Shown in pieces: positions 6,791 through 15,510 of a stretch of 20,266 nt of DNA (position 1 is the stretch's first letter; every line of letters begins with the position of its first letter). The notes under the pieces are model-generated. The model was given only the letters and a program-made list of their open reading frames with translations. It did not search any database and was not told the origin of the DNA. This stretch comes from JBFKPQ01 sp041628225 (GTDB taxonomy: Bacteria > Actinomycetota > Acidimicrobiia > Spongiisociales > JAENVV01), in contig JBFKPQ010000033.1 of the NCBI GenBank assembly GCA_041628225.1, positions 1 to 20,266 on the forward strand, given 5' to 3'. The translations under genes were made by a program, and so were the position numbers.

Positions 6791-7884
6791 GACAGATATC
6801 GCCTGGGAAGCCGCGGACCGATCTGACACACGATCTCGTAGCTGATCGTATCCAGCATCCCAGCCCACTCGTCGGCCGTGATCTCTTCGGGTCCCTGCCG
6901 CCCCACCAACACCACCTCGTCACCGACCTCGAGAGAGGCCCCGTTGGCGTCGACCACGATCTGATCCATCGTGACGGTTCCGGCCAGCGGACAGCGGCGG
7001 CCGCGGATGAGCACGGAGGCTCCGGCCGCCGACAAGCGGCGCGGGACGCCGTCGGCGTATCCGATGGGCACGGTCGCCACCACGGCATCGTCCGGCAGCG
7101 GGCGGCGCCGGCCGTACGATGGCCGTTCACCTGCCGGCAGGTGCTGCACGTACGACACCACAGAGACGATGCGGAGTGCAGGTCGCAGCTCGACCGGCTT
7201 GCGCCCATCCGGTTCGGGGTAGAGGCCGTAGATGCCGAGACCCGCCCGAACCATGTCGTACTCGTAGCCGAGGAACGCGCCGGCCGTGTTGGCGGCGTGG
7301 ACGACCGGCGGCCGCAGGTCGCCGAGCTCGGACACAACGGCTTCGAATCGGTCGGCTTGGACCCGCGTGAAGGCCTCGTCTTCGTCGGCGACCGCGAAAT
7401 GGGTCCACAAACCCTCGACCACGAGATGCGGAACACCACTGAGGCGTCGCACGAGCGCGAGGGCGCGGTCGGGCGGAGCACCAACCCGGTGCATGCCCGT
7501 GTCCACCTTGACGTGGACCGGAACCTGGCCGGACACCCCCATGAGCGCCAGGGCTTCGGCGAAGTCCTCCGAATAGACGGTCGGAGTGAGTCCCCAGCGG
7601 ACGACGCGGGCGAGCGCCTCCGGTGGCGGCTCGGACAAGAGCAGGATGGGAGCGTCGACCCCTCCTTCTCGGAGGCGGATGCCTTCTTCCACGAGTGCCA
7701 CCGCCAAACGGGTCGCGCCACCGGCGACCGCCGCCTCCGCCACCGGCACGTCACCGTGGCCGTAGGCGTCGGCCTTCACCACCGCGCACATCTCGGCGGG
7801 GGCCACGAGGGCGGCGAGCTGGGCGACGTTGTGACGGATCGCCGCCAGGTCGACCTCGACGTACGAGGGCCTCACGTCGCCCAT
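6787..7884 (-). CDS. alr: Alanine racemase (PLP-dependent)
   Basis: Interconverts L- and D-alanine for peptidoglycan precursors. The 365-residue fold-type III enzyme has the PLP lysine in AVVKADAYGHG (K37), KVDTGMHRVG near 126-135, LWTHFAVAD near 159-167, the catalytic Tyr in PSYGRRR (Y257), GYADGVPR, and TVTMDQIVVD near the C-terminus. ATG at 7884 is preferred because GAGGTG lies 5 nt upstream; it overlaps nnr by 13 bp. A GTG at 7875, forming a GTGA overlap with the nnr stop, is an alternative start three codons in. nnr-alr-tsaE-tsaB is a conserved actinobacterial order, except that an S58 hydrolase is inserted after alr here. Confidence 0.96.
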   Translation of the reverse strand: MGDVRPSYVEVDLAAIRHNVAQLAALVAPAEMCAVVKADAYGHGDVPVAEAAVAGGATRLAVALVEEGIRLREGGVDAPILLLSEPPPEALARVVRWGLTPTVYSEDFAEALALMGVSGQVPVHVKVDTGMHRVGAPPDRALALVRRLSGVPHLVVEGLWTHFAVADEDEAFTRVQADRFEAVVSELGDLRPPVVHAANTAGAFLGYEYDMVRAGLGIYGLYPEPDGRKPVELRPALRIVSVVSYVQHLPAGERPSYGRRRPLPDDAVVATVPIGYADGVPRRLSAAGASVLIRGRRCPLAGTVTMDQIVVDANGASLEVGDEVVLVGRQGPEEITADEWAGMLDTISYEIVCQIGPRLPRRYLS

Positions 7885-9284
7885 CGGCCCACCTCATCGG
7901 CCAGCAGCTCGGCGGTCACCGTTCGGGTGCGGCCGAGTTCGGTTCCTGCCCGCCCATGCCAGAAAGCACCCGACACGGCGGCTCGCGCCGGAGCGAGGCC
8001 ACGGGCCCACAGCGCGGCGATCATGCCGGTGAGCACGTCACCGGTTCCTATGGTGGCGAGCTCCGGTCCCCCGGTGGCAATTCCCACAACCGGGGCGCCA
8101 GGCGACGCCACGAAGGTGGTGGGTCCCTTGAGACACACGACGGCGCCCGTGCGTTCGGCGAGCATGGCGGCCGATTCGTAGGACGCTTCCTGCCCTGTCA
8201 GCCGCAGGAACTCGCCGGCGTGCGGCGTCAGAACCGTGGGTCCCCGTCGGCGCTGGAGGAGGTCGATATCGATGCCGGTGATGGCGTCCGCATCGAGCAC
8301 CAGTGATCCCGTGCGTTGCTCGACGACGGCCTCGACCAGATCGGCCGCCGGGCCGAGGCCAGGGCCGACCACGAGCACGTCGAATCGCTCGGACGCCTTG
8401 GTGATCAGCTCCCCGTCGCCGGGATGCCATCCGGCGGAGGTCCCGACGGACGGGGTGAGGAGATGGGGTGCCAGCGCCGCGTAGGTGGCGGCCGTCAGGG
8501 CGTTCGTGCCGATCGCCACCGACCCCGCTCCGAACCGGAGCGCAGCCGAACCCGCCAGCCAGGCGGCTCCGGTCATGCCGGGGGCGCCTCCGACCACCAT
8601 CACCGACCCCACCGACCACTTGTGGCCATCGACCGGACGGGCGGGGCGCGGTGCGTCGGCGGCATCGGCCAGCCAGAACGCCGCCTCTCCCCCGTCCAGA
8701 CCGATGTCCACCACGTCGATCTGTCCGCACACCGACGGACCGGCGCCAACGAAGTGGCCCACCTTGTGGGCGTGGAACGTGACCGTCCGCGAAGCCCGGA
8801 CGTGCCGTCGGCCGGCCTCACCGGTGGTGGCATCGAGCCCGGTCGGCACGTCGACGGCCAGCACGGGCACGGGTTGCGTGAGCCAGGGGTCCCAACGGTC
8901 GTCGAGTTCGCCACGGAATCCGGCGCCGAACAAGGCATCGATGACGACGACGTCGTCGGCGCCGGGTGACGTCTCGGACACCACGCGCACGCCGCGCCGC
9001 CGGGCACGGGCTGCCGCCGCCTGACAAGCAGGCGTCTTGGGTGGATGGGCTTCGAGCACGGTGACGGCCACACCCCGATCGGCGAGGTAGGCGGCGGCCA
9101 CATAGCCGTCACCACCGTTGTTGCCCGGACCGGCGAGCACAGTGACCCGGGTGCCATACCGGGCACCCATGTCGACCGCGGCGAGGGCGACGGCCAGACC
9201 GGCCCGATCCATGAGCACGTCGACCGCTTCGGTGGCCGTTGCGTCGAGGGCGTGGGAAGCGGCGGCGGTAAGAACGGGCTGCAT
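7872..9284 (-). CDS. nnr: Bifunctional NAD(P)H-hydrate epimerase / ADP-dependent (S)-NAD(P)H-hydrate dehydratase
   Basis: Repairs damaged NAD(P)HX. The 470-residue protein fuses an N-terminal YjeF/NnrE epimerase domain (about 1-205) with a C-terminal ribokinase-like NnrD dehydratase (about 213-470). In the epimerase half, GPGNNGGDG at 52-60, VVIDALFGAGFRG and VDVPTGLDATTG are visible. In the dehydratase half, HKWSVGSVMVVGG, VVGPGLG, LTPHAGEFLRL and IGTGDVLTGMIAAL are visible, the last two contacting substrate and ADP. I start at ATG 9284 (MQPVLTAAASHALD) rather than the upstream in-frame ATG: the protein start matches the family and a -10-like TACCAT sits exactly 6 nt upstream. It is the first gene of the operon running to tsaD and is divergent from acpS, with 64 bp between them. 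Confidence 0.95.
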   Translation of the reverse strand: MQPVLTAAASHALDATATEAVDVLMDRAGLAVALAAVDMGARYGTRVTVLAGPGNNGGDGYVAAAYLADRGVAVTVLEAHPPKTPACQAAAARARRRGVRVVSETSPGADDVVVIDALFGAGFRGELDDRWDPWLTQPVPVLAVDVPTGLDATTGEAGRRHVRASRTVTFHAHKVGHFVGAGPSVCGQIDVVDIGLDGGEAAFWLADAADAPRPARPVDGHKWSVGSVMVVGGAPGMTGAAWLAGSAALRFGAGSVAIGTNALTAATYAALAPHLLTPSVGTSAGWHPGDGELITKASERFDVLVVGPGLGPAADLVEAVVEQRTGSLVLDADAITGIDIDLLQRRRGPTVLTPHAGEFLRLTGQEASYESAAMLAERTGAVVCLKGPTTFVASPGAPVVGIATGGPELATIGTGDVLTGMIAALWARGLAPARAAVSGAFWHGRAGTELGRTRTVTAELLADEVGRWAT

Positions 9285-9296
9285 GCGTCCATGGTA
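9285..9296 (-). promoter_or_regulatory. Putative leaderless promoter (-10 TACCAT) of the nnr-alr-tsa operon
   Basis: TACCAT (minus strand 9296-9291), then 6 nt (GGACGC), then the nnr ATG at 9284. It fits TANNNT at -12 to -7 with transcription starting on the A of ATG. No Shine-Dalgarno and no clear -35 are seen. It also supports this ATG over the in-frame one upstream. Confidence 0.6.
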
Positions 9297-9336
9297 GGAG
9301 CCGCGGCCGATCGCGGCGCTCACACGCCGATCCGCC

Positions 9337-9348
9337 TAGGGTCACGAT
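9337..9348 (+). promoter_or_regulatory. Putative leaderless promoter (-10 TAGGGT) of acpS
   Basis: TAGGGT (9337-9342), then 6 nt (CACGAT), then the acpS ATG at 9349, the mirror image of the nnr promoter in the same 64-bp divergent spacer. No ribosome binding site is visible upstream of the ATG. Confidence 0.6.
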
Positions 9349-9720
9349 ATGCACATCGTCGGTGTCGGCGTGGACCTGGCGGATATTGCCCGCGTCGACC
9401 GTCTGCTCACCAAATACCCGCGTTTCGCCGAGCGGTGCTTCACCCCGCACGAGCGCGACTACGCCTTCTCCTACGCCAATCCCGCACGGCGACTGGCTGC
9501 CCGCTTCGCGGGCAAGGAAGCCGTCATGAAGTCGATGGGGACGGGCTGGCGACGCATCCGCTGGACCGACGTCGAGATCACCGGCGGCGGGAAGCCGACC
9601 GTCAACCTCGCCGGAACGGCCCAACGGCGCGCCGACCTCCTGGGAGTGACGAACATCGAGGTCTCGATCACCCACACCGACGACCAGGCGATGGTTTTCG
9701 CCATCGCCTTGGTGCAGTGA
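9349..9720 (+). CDS. acpS: Holo-[acyl-carrier-protein] synthase AcpS
   Basis: Transfers 4'-phosphopantetheine from CoA to the conserved serine of acyl carrier protein. The 123-residue protein has GVGVDLADIARV near 5-16 with the Mg-binding D9, FTPHERDYAFS near 31-41, and FAGKEAVMKSMGTG near 53-66 with the second Mg ligand E57; the C-terminal ITHTDDQAMVFAIAL is also typical. It is the only plus-strand gene in the central part of the window: divergent from nnr (64 bp) and tail to tail with glmS, whose stop is only 3 bp away. The mRNA is probably leaderless (TAGGGT 6 nt upstream). Confidence 0.95.
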   Translation: MHIVGVGVDLADIARVDRLLTKYPRFAERCFTPHERDYAFSYANPARRLAARFAGKEAVMKSMGTGWRRIRWTDVEITGGGKPTVNLAGTAQRRADLLGVTNIEVSITHTDDQAMVFAIALVQ

Positions 9721-9723
9721 GGC

Positions 9724-11556
<1,833 letters not shown>

Positions 11557-11704
11557 GCGAACCGCTCCTTCGTTGCAGGACCGAGCCGAATGCCGCCGTG
11601 GCGACACGAGATCTCACGTCGAGAGCGCCTCTGTGACCGACGTTGCCATCGGCTTTTGCTCGCTCTCGTGACGACGGTGAGCCGCCGAGAAGGGATCCGC
11701 CGAC

Positions 11705-11719
11705 GCCGGATCATCCGGC
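11705..11719. repeat. Perfect 15-bp palindrome upstream of glmS (possible operator)
   Basis: GCCGGAT-C-ATCCGGC: two 7-bp arms around a single central base, about 150 bp upstream of the glmS start. A one-base centre suits a dimeric DNA-binding protein better than an RNA hairpin, although GCCGG/CCGGC could form a short stem with a 5-nt loop. No regulator is identified. Confidence 0.5.
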
Positions 11720-11743
11720 TGTTCGATACCCTTCTTCCTCGTC

Positions 11744-11758
11744 ACCCCTGGGCGGGGT
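11744..11758 (-). terminator. Weak hairpin after glmM (possible terminator or processing site)
   Basis: On the minus strand ACCCC-GCCCA-GGGGT forms a 5-bp GC-rich stem 42 nt after the glmM TAA. There is no U-tract after it (GACGAGGAAG follows), so intrinsic termination is doubtful. Confidence 0.25.
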
Positions 11759-11799
11759 CAGGCGCTTCAATGCAGACCCGGTCGATTGTGATGGTCAGG

Positions 11800-13152
11800 T
11801 TACCGCACCGGAGCGCGTTCGCTACCGAGCTCGGCGCGGACGACGTCGGCGATCGTCTGAGCGTGCGCGATGGCTTCGTCACGAGTCGGCGCCTCTACCA
11901 TCACCCGGACGAGTGGTTCCGTGCCCGACGACCGCACCAACACCCGGCCGTCGTCCCCCAAGCTTCGTTCGACATGGTCGACCGCCGCCCAGACGGCGTC
12001 GCACTCGTCGAGGTCTCCGGTGTCTTCGACCGTTACGTTGCGCAGGATCTGCGGGTATTCGGTGATGACCTCGGCGCGAAGATCGCGCAGTGGGCGGCCC
12101 GTCCCGGCGACGACACCGGCGAGCTTCACCGCCGTCAGGATGCCATCGCCCGTCGGCCCGTGATCGAGCATGATCACGTGCCCGGATTGCTCTCCTCCCA
12201 AGACAGCGCCATGTTCCTGCATGGCCTGGAGGACGTACCGGTCGCCGACCTGCGACGCCACGACGTCGATGCCGAGCGCCTGCATTGCCTTGTGAAACCC
12301 GAGGTTCGCCATCACCGTCGTCACCACGAGGTCGTTGGCGAGTTCGCCGCGCTCGTGGAGGTATTTGGCGAGGACGGCCATGATCACATCGCCGTTGGCC
12401 GTTCGGCCGTCTTCGTCGACCGCGATGAGCCGATCGGCGTCTCCATCAAACGCGAACCCCAGCCTTCCTCTGGTGACACCGGCCAGGTATTCGGGGTGAG
12501 TGGCTCCCACGCCGTCGTTGATGTTCGTACCGTCGGGCGAATCCGCATGCGACTCGACCGTCGCCTTGAGTTTGCGGAAAACCGTCGGTGCGATCTGGTG
12601 CGCGGCACCGTTGGCAGAATCGAGCACGAGATCGATCCCGCGCATCGAGTACGCCGAGGCTCCGGTCAGGTAGTCGATGTACCGAGCCGCTGCGTTCGTG
12701 TCGGGGAATCGGGTTCCCACCCCGTCACCGACCGGCTGGCGCCAAGGCGCACCCTGCCGAATCCGAGCTTCGATGTCATCCTCGTGCTCGTCGGGGAGCT
12801 TGAAGCCATTCCGATCGAGGAGCTTGATCCCGTTGTCATGCGCCGGGTTGTGGGAAGCCGAGATGACGACGCCGAGCATCGCGCCCGAAGTGGACGTGAG
12901 GTGCGCGATCCCACCAGAAGGCATGACCCCGACGTCGACGGTGTCGATGCCGACCGAATGAAGACCGGCTTGCAACGCCGACGAGAGCATCTCGCCCGAC
13001 CGCCGGGGGTCCCGTCCGACGAGCACCGGACCGTGCCGGAGGGATTCTCCGACGGCACGACCGAGCGTGAGCGCGAACTCTGGTGTGAGCGCGTGATTTG
13101 CGAGGCCACGCACACCATCGGTTCCGAAGAGGCGCCGACCGTCGGAGAGCAC
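11800..13152 (-). CDS. glmM: Phosphoglucosamine mutase GlmM
   Basis: Converts glucosamine-6-phosphate to glucosamine-1-phosphate, the step after GlmS on the way to UDP-GlcNAc. The 450-residue alpha-D-phosphohexomutase has RLFGTDGVRG at 7-16, the phosphoserine loop ISASHNP with catalytic S100, the Mg-binding loop DGDADR at 236-241 (D236, D238, D240), and the phosphate-binding RSSGTEPLVRVMVEA near the C-terminus. The start is GTG at 13152, 2 bp after the rpsI stop. No good Shine-Dalgarno is visible, so translation probably depends on coupling to rpsI. rplM-rpsI-glmM is the usual actinobacterial arrangement. Confidence 0.96.
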   Translation of the reverse strand: MLSDGRRLFGTDGVRGLANHALTPEFALTLGRAVGESLRHGPVLVGRDPRRSGEMLSSALQAGLHSVGIDTVDVGVMPSGGIAHLTSTSGAMLGVVISASHNPAHDNGIKLLDRNGFKLPDEHEDDIEARIRQGAPWRQPVGDGVGTRFPDTNAAARYIDYLTGASAYSMRGIDLVLDSANGAAHQIAPTVFRKLKATVESHADSPDGTNINDGVGATHPEYLAGVTRGRLGFAFDGDADRLIAVDEDGRTANGDVIMAVLAKYLHERGELANDLVVTTVMANLGFHKAMQALGIDVVASQVGDRYVLQAMQEHGAVLGGEQSGHVIMLDHGPTGDGILTAVKLAGVVAGTGRPLRDLRAEVITEYPQILRNVTVEDTGDLDECDAVWAAVDHVERSLGDDGRVLVRSSGTEPLVRVMVEAPTRDEAIAHAQTIADVVRAELGSERAPVR

Positions 13153-13154
13153 CG

Positions 13155-13552
<398 letters not shown>

Positions 13553-13553
<1 letters not shown>

Positions 13554-14020
13554 CAGGACTCCACCTTCCGGATCGGGAACTCGTAGGCGGTCGGCATCTG
13601 CGCAGCATGCGGATGATCCGGACCGGCATACACCTTCAGCTTCTTCGCCATCTGCCGGCCGAGCCGGTTCTTGGGGAGCATGCCTTTGACGGCACGCTCG
13701 ATGATCTGCTCCGGGTGGCGCTGCTGGAGCTCTTCGAACGACTCCTCGCGCAATCCGCCGGGATACCCCGAGTGGCGGTAGTAGATCTTCGAAGCGGACT
13801 TGCCCGAGGTGACGGCGACCTTCTCGGCGTTCACCACGATGACGTGATCACCGGCATCGACGTGCGGGGCGAAGGTCGGCTTGTGCTTGCCGCGCAGCAG
13901 CGTGGCCACCTCAGAGGCCAGGCGTCCGAGCGGTAGGTCGGCGGCATCGACCACCAGCCATTGGCGGGTGATCTCGGCCGGTTTGGTGATGTGGGTTTTC
14001 TGCAGCCTCAATGTGTGCAT
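13553..14020 (-). CDS. rplM: 50S ribosomal protein L13
   Basis: Early-assembling large-subunit protein of 155 residues. WLVVDAADLPLGRLAS, LLRGKHKPTFAPHVDAGDHVIVVNAEKVAVTG-type sequence (TSGKS here), YYRHSGYPGGLRE and GMLPKNRLGRQMAKKLKVYAGPDHPH are hallmark L13 motifs. I chose ATG at 14020 (MHTLRLQKTHITK); the longer ORF upstream runs over the promoter region and the end of the MFS gene. Only a weak GAGG sits directly before the ATG. A good promoter lies 56-85 bp upstream (14076-14105), implying a leader of about 49 nt. It starts the rplM-rpsI-glmM operon. Confidence 0.97.
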
Positions 14021-14022
14021 CC

Positions 14023-14043
14023 TCGAACGGAAGAGAGATTCGA
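14023..14043 (-). promoter_or_regulatory. Possible hairpin in the rplM leader next to the start codon
   Basis: In the predicted rplM leader, TTCGA next to the start region can pair with TCGAA 11 nt away (14023-14027 with 14039-14043), ending 2 nt before the ATG. A hairpin here could mask the ribosome binding site, as in translational autoregulation of L13 operons in other bacteria. Five base pairs is weak evidence. Confidence 0.25.
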
Positions 14044-14073
14044 AAGGGGCGCGCCGCGATGGGCGAAGCGGCG

Positions 14074-15510
14074 TCATGGTAGGCGATCGAGCGAAGCGTC
14101 GTCAAAGCGGGAGGAGCCGGTCCGGACCGCCACCGTCCCCACGAGAGCCAGGCCGACCGCCACCGCCACGCCAAGCCAAGCGGCCCGGTCGAACACGGCG
14201 AGCGTCTCGGAGACGAGCCGATCTGGATCGCCCGAGATCGTCTGTTCCATCGCCTCGAGGACCACACCCACGAGGAGGCTCGAACCTACCGCCATGCCGG
14301 CGAGTCGGGCCAGCAACACGGCCGCGGACGTTCGGCCGGCGACGGCCACCGGCACCTCCGCCAGCCATGCCTCGGCGAGGGGGGCGAACCACCATCCGAG
14401 CGACATCCCGAGCACGCCCAGCGCCGGCAGCAGCGCCAACGCCGACGGCGTCCAACCGGTCGTCATGACGAAGCCGACCACGGCGCCACCTCCGGCCACC
14501 GCCAGGAGCCACCGTGGTCGACGTCTCCGTCCGGCCACCCAGGCGGTCGCCGCCATGGGCACGGTGAACGCCGTCAGCAACCATCCGGCCAGCCAGGCTG
14601 CGCGGCGACCGTCGGCCTCGATGAGCACGGCGACGAAGAGCGGCACGGACGCCAACACGAAGAACACGGCTGTTCCCAACAACAGGTTGGCGAGCAGTGC
14701 GACCGGCCGTGCCGGACCGAGCGCACCGTTCCAGCCCGCTCCAACGATCAAGGCGACGCCTCCCATGAGCAGCCAAGGATGCACGATGCCCGTCCCCGCT
14801 TCGACCCCGCCCAATCCGGCCACCGCCCCGACCAAGCCGGTCGCGCCGACCGCGAGGCGAGCGACGGGCACCGGGTGGCGGGCCGACGGGTCGTCGTCGA
14901 TCCTTGCGAGCAAGAGCAACGCCACGCCCACCAAGGGAACGTTCAGCCAGAACGCGAGCGGCCACGACCACCAACGGACGATGAGTCCTCCGTAGAGGTG
15001 GCCAAAGGTCCACCCAACGAGATCGAGGGCGGCGACGAGGCCCAGCCAGCTCGGAGATCGGAACCGACGCCATCCGATCGACATACCGGCCGGCACGACG
15101 GCCCCCGCTCCCAGTGCCTGGACCACCCGCCCGGCCACCAACGCCCATAGCACGGACGACTCAGCCGGCAGGCGGATCTCGCCCCACCGGTAGGCGGTGG
15201 TGCGCAGCAGACGAGCGAGTGCATCGGAGCCTCCCGCCACCGCGACCGATCCGGCGACGAAGACGAGCGCCGCCCCGATCAGGACGCGCCGGTCTCCCCA
15301 GCGATCCCCAAGCGGTCCACCGATGAGCATCCCGACGGCATAGGCCAGCAGGTAGCCGGTCACCAGCCACGACGCCTGACGAACGCCGTGCGGGACCGAC
15401 AGCGCCAGGTCCTCGATCACCACCGGAAGCACGGCCGACATGACCGTCAGATCCAACGCGCCTGCCACGACGGGGAGCCCAACCGCCCAGGCCAGCCGCC
15501 GGCGTGTCAT
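14074..15510 (-). CDS. 14-TM MFS exporter (DHA2 type), candidate P55/Rv1410c-like lipid transporter
   Basis: A 478-residue membrane protein with about 14 hydrophobic spans, as in DHA2-type MFS exporters. It has the TM1 acidic motif ALDLTVMSAVLP (D20), motif A GPLGDRWGDRR at 65-75 on the cytoplasmic loop, and motif B GRVVQALGAG at 127-136. Two oddities: about 20 extra residues (about 96-118, LARLLRTTAYRWGEIRLPAE) between TM3 and TM4 on the outer face, and a degenerate antiporter motif C (GWTFGHLYGG at 166-175, without the usual Gly-Pro). The ATG at 15510 overlaps the upstream lipoprotein stop by 4 bp (ATGA). This order, LprG-type lipoprotein then MFS, matches the mycobacterial lprG-Rv1410c operon, whose products export triacylglycerols and affect lipoarabinomannan. 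The shared function is inferred from context; a generic drug exporter remains possible. Confidence 0.85.
   Translation of the reverse strand: MTRRRLAWAVGLPVVAGALDLTVMSAVLPVVIEDLALSVPHGVRQASWLVTGYLLAYAVGMLIGGPLGDRWGDRRVLIGAALVFVAGSVAVAGGSDALARLLRTTAYRWGEIRLPAESSVLWALVAGRVVQALGAGAVVPAGMSIGWRRFRSPSWLGLVAALDLVGWTFGHLYGGLIVRWWSWPLAFWLNVPLVGVALLLLARIDDDPSARHPVPVARLAVGATGLVGAVAGLGGVEAGTGIVHPWLLMGGVALIVGAGWNGALGPARPVALLANLLLGTAVFFVLASVPLFVAVLIEADGRRAAWLAGWLLTAFTVPMAATAWVAGRRRRPRWLLAVAGGGAVVGFVMTTGWTPSALALLPALGVLGMSLGWWFAPLAEAWLAEVPVAVAGRTSAAVLLARLAGMAVGSSLLVGVVLEAMEQTISGDPDRLVSETLAVFDRAAWLGVAVAVGLALVGTVAVRTGSSRFDDASLDRLP
14076..14105 (-). promoter_or_regulatory. Promoter of the rplM-rpsI-glmM operon (TTGACG-18-TACCAT)
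   Basis: On the minus strand, -35 TTGACG (14105-14100), an 18-bp spacer, and -10 TACCAT (14081-14076). This is the best sigma-70-type promoter in the window. It overlaps the last codons and stop of the MFS gene and predicts transcription starting near 14069, about 49 nt before the L13 start. Confidence 0.65.

Larger units (their letters stand above)
11557..11799. other. Intergenic region glmM-glmS (243 bp), probable glmS promoter and leader
   Basis: The longest gene-free stretch of the window. It holds the glmS Shine-Dalgarno (11565-11570), a 15-bp palindrome (11705-11719) and a small hairpin (11744-11758) 42 bp past the glmM stop. I see no convincing -35/-10 pair, no recognisable riboswitch and no small ORF with coding character. 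The plus-strand ORF that crosses it runs antisense into glmM and looks like a shadow. Confidence 0.6.

Noticed and set aside
11557..11799. glmS ribozyme or other riboswitch upstream of glmS
   Set aside because: I could not trace the ribozyme core or any known riboswitch pattern. Only a short palindrome, a 5-bp hairpin and a Shine-Dalgarno are visible.
14052..14073. CGCCGC/GCGGCG inverted repeat near the rplM promoter
   Set aside because: The predicted transcription start falls inside one arm, so the RNA would not contain the full stem; GC-rich six-base repeats are common here.
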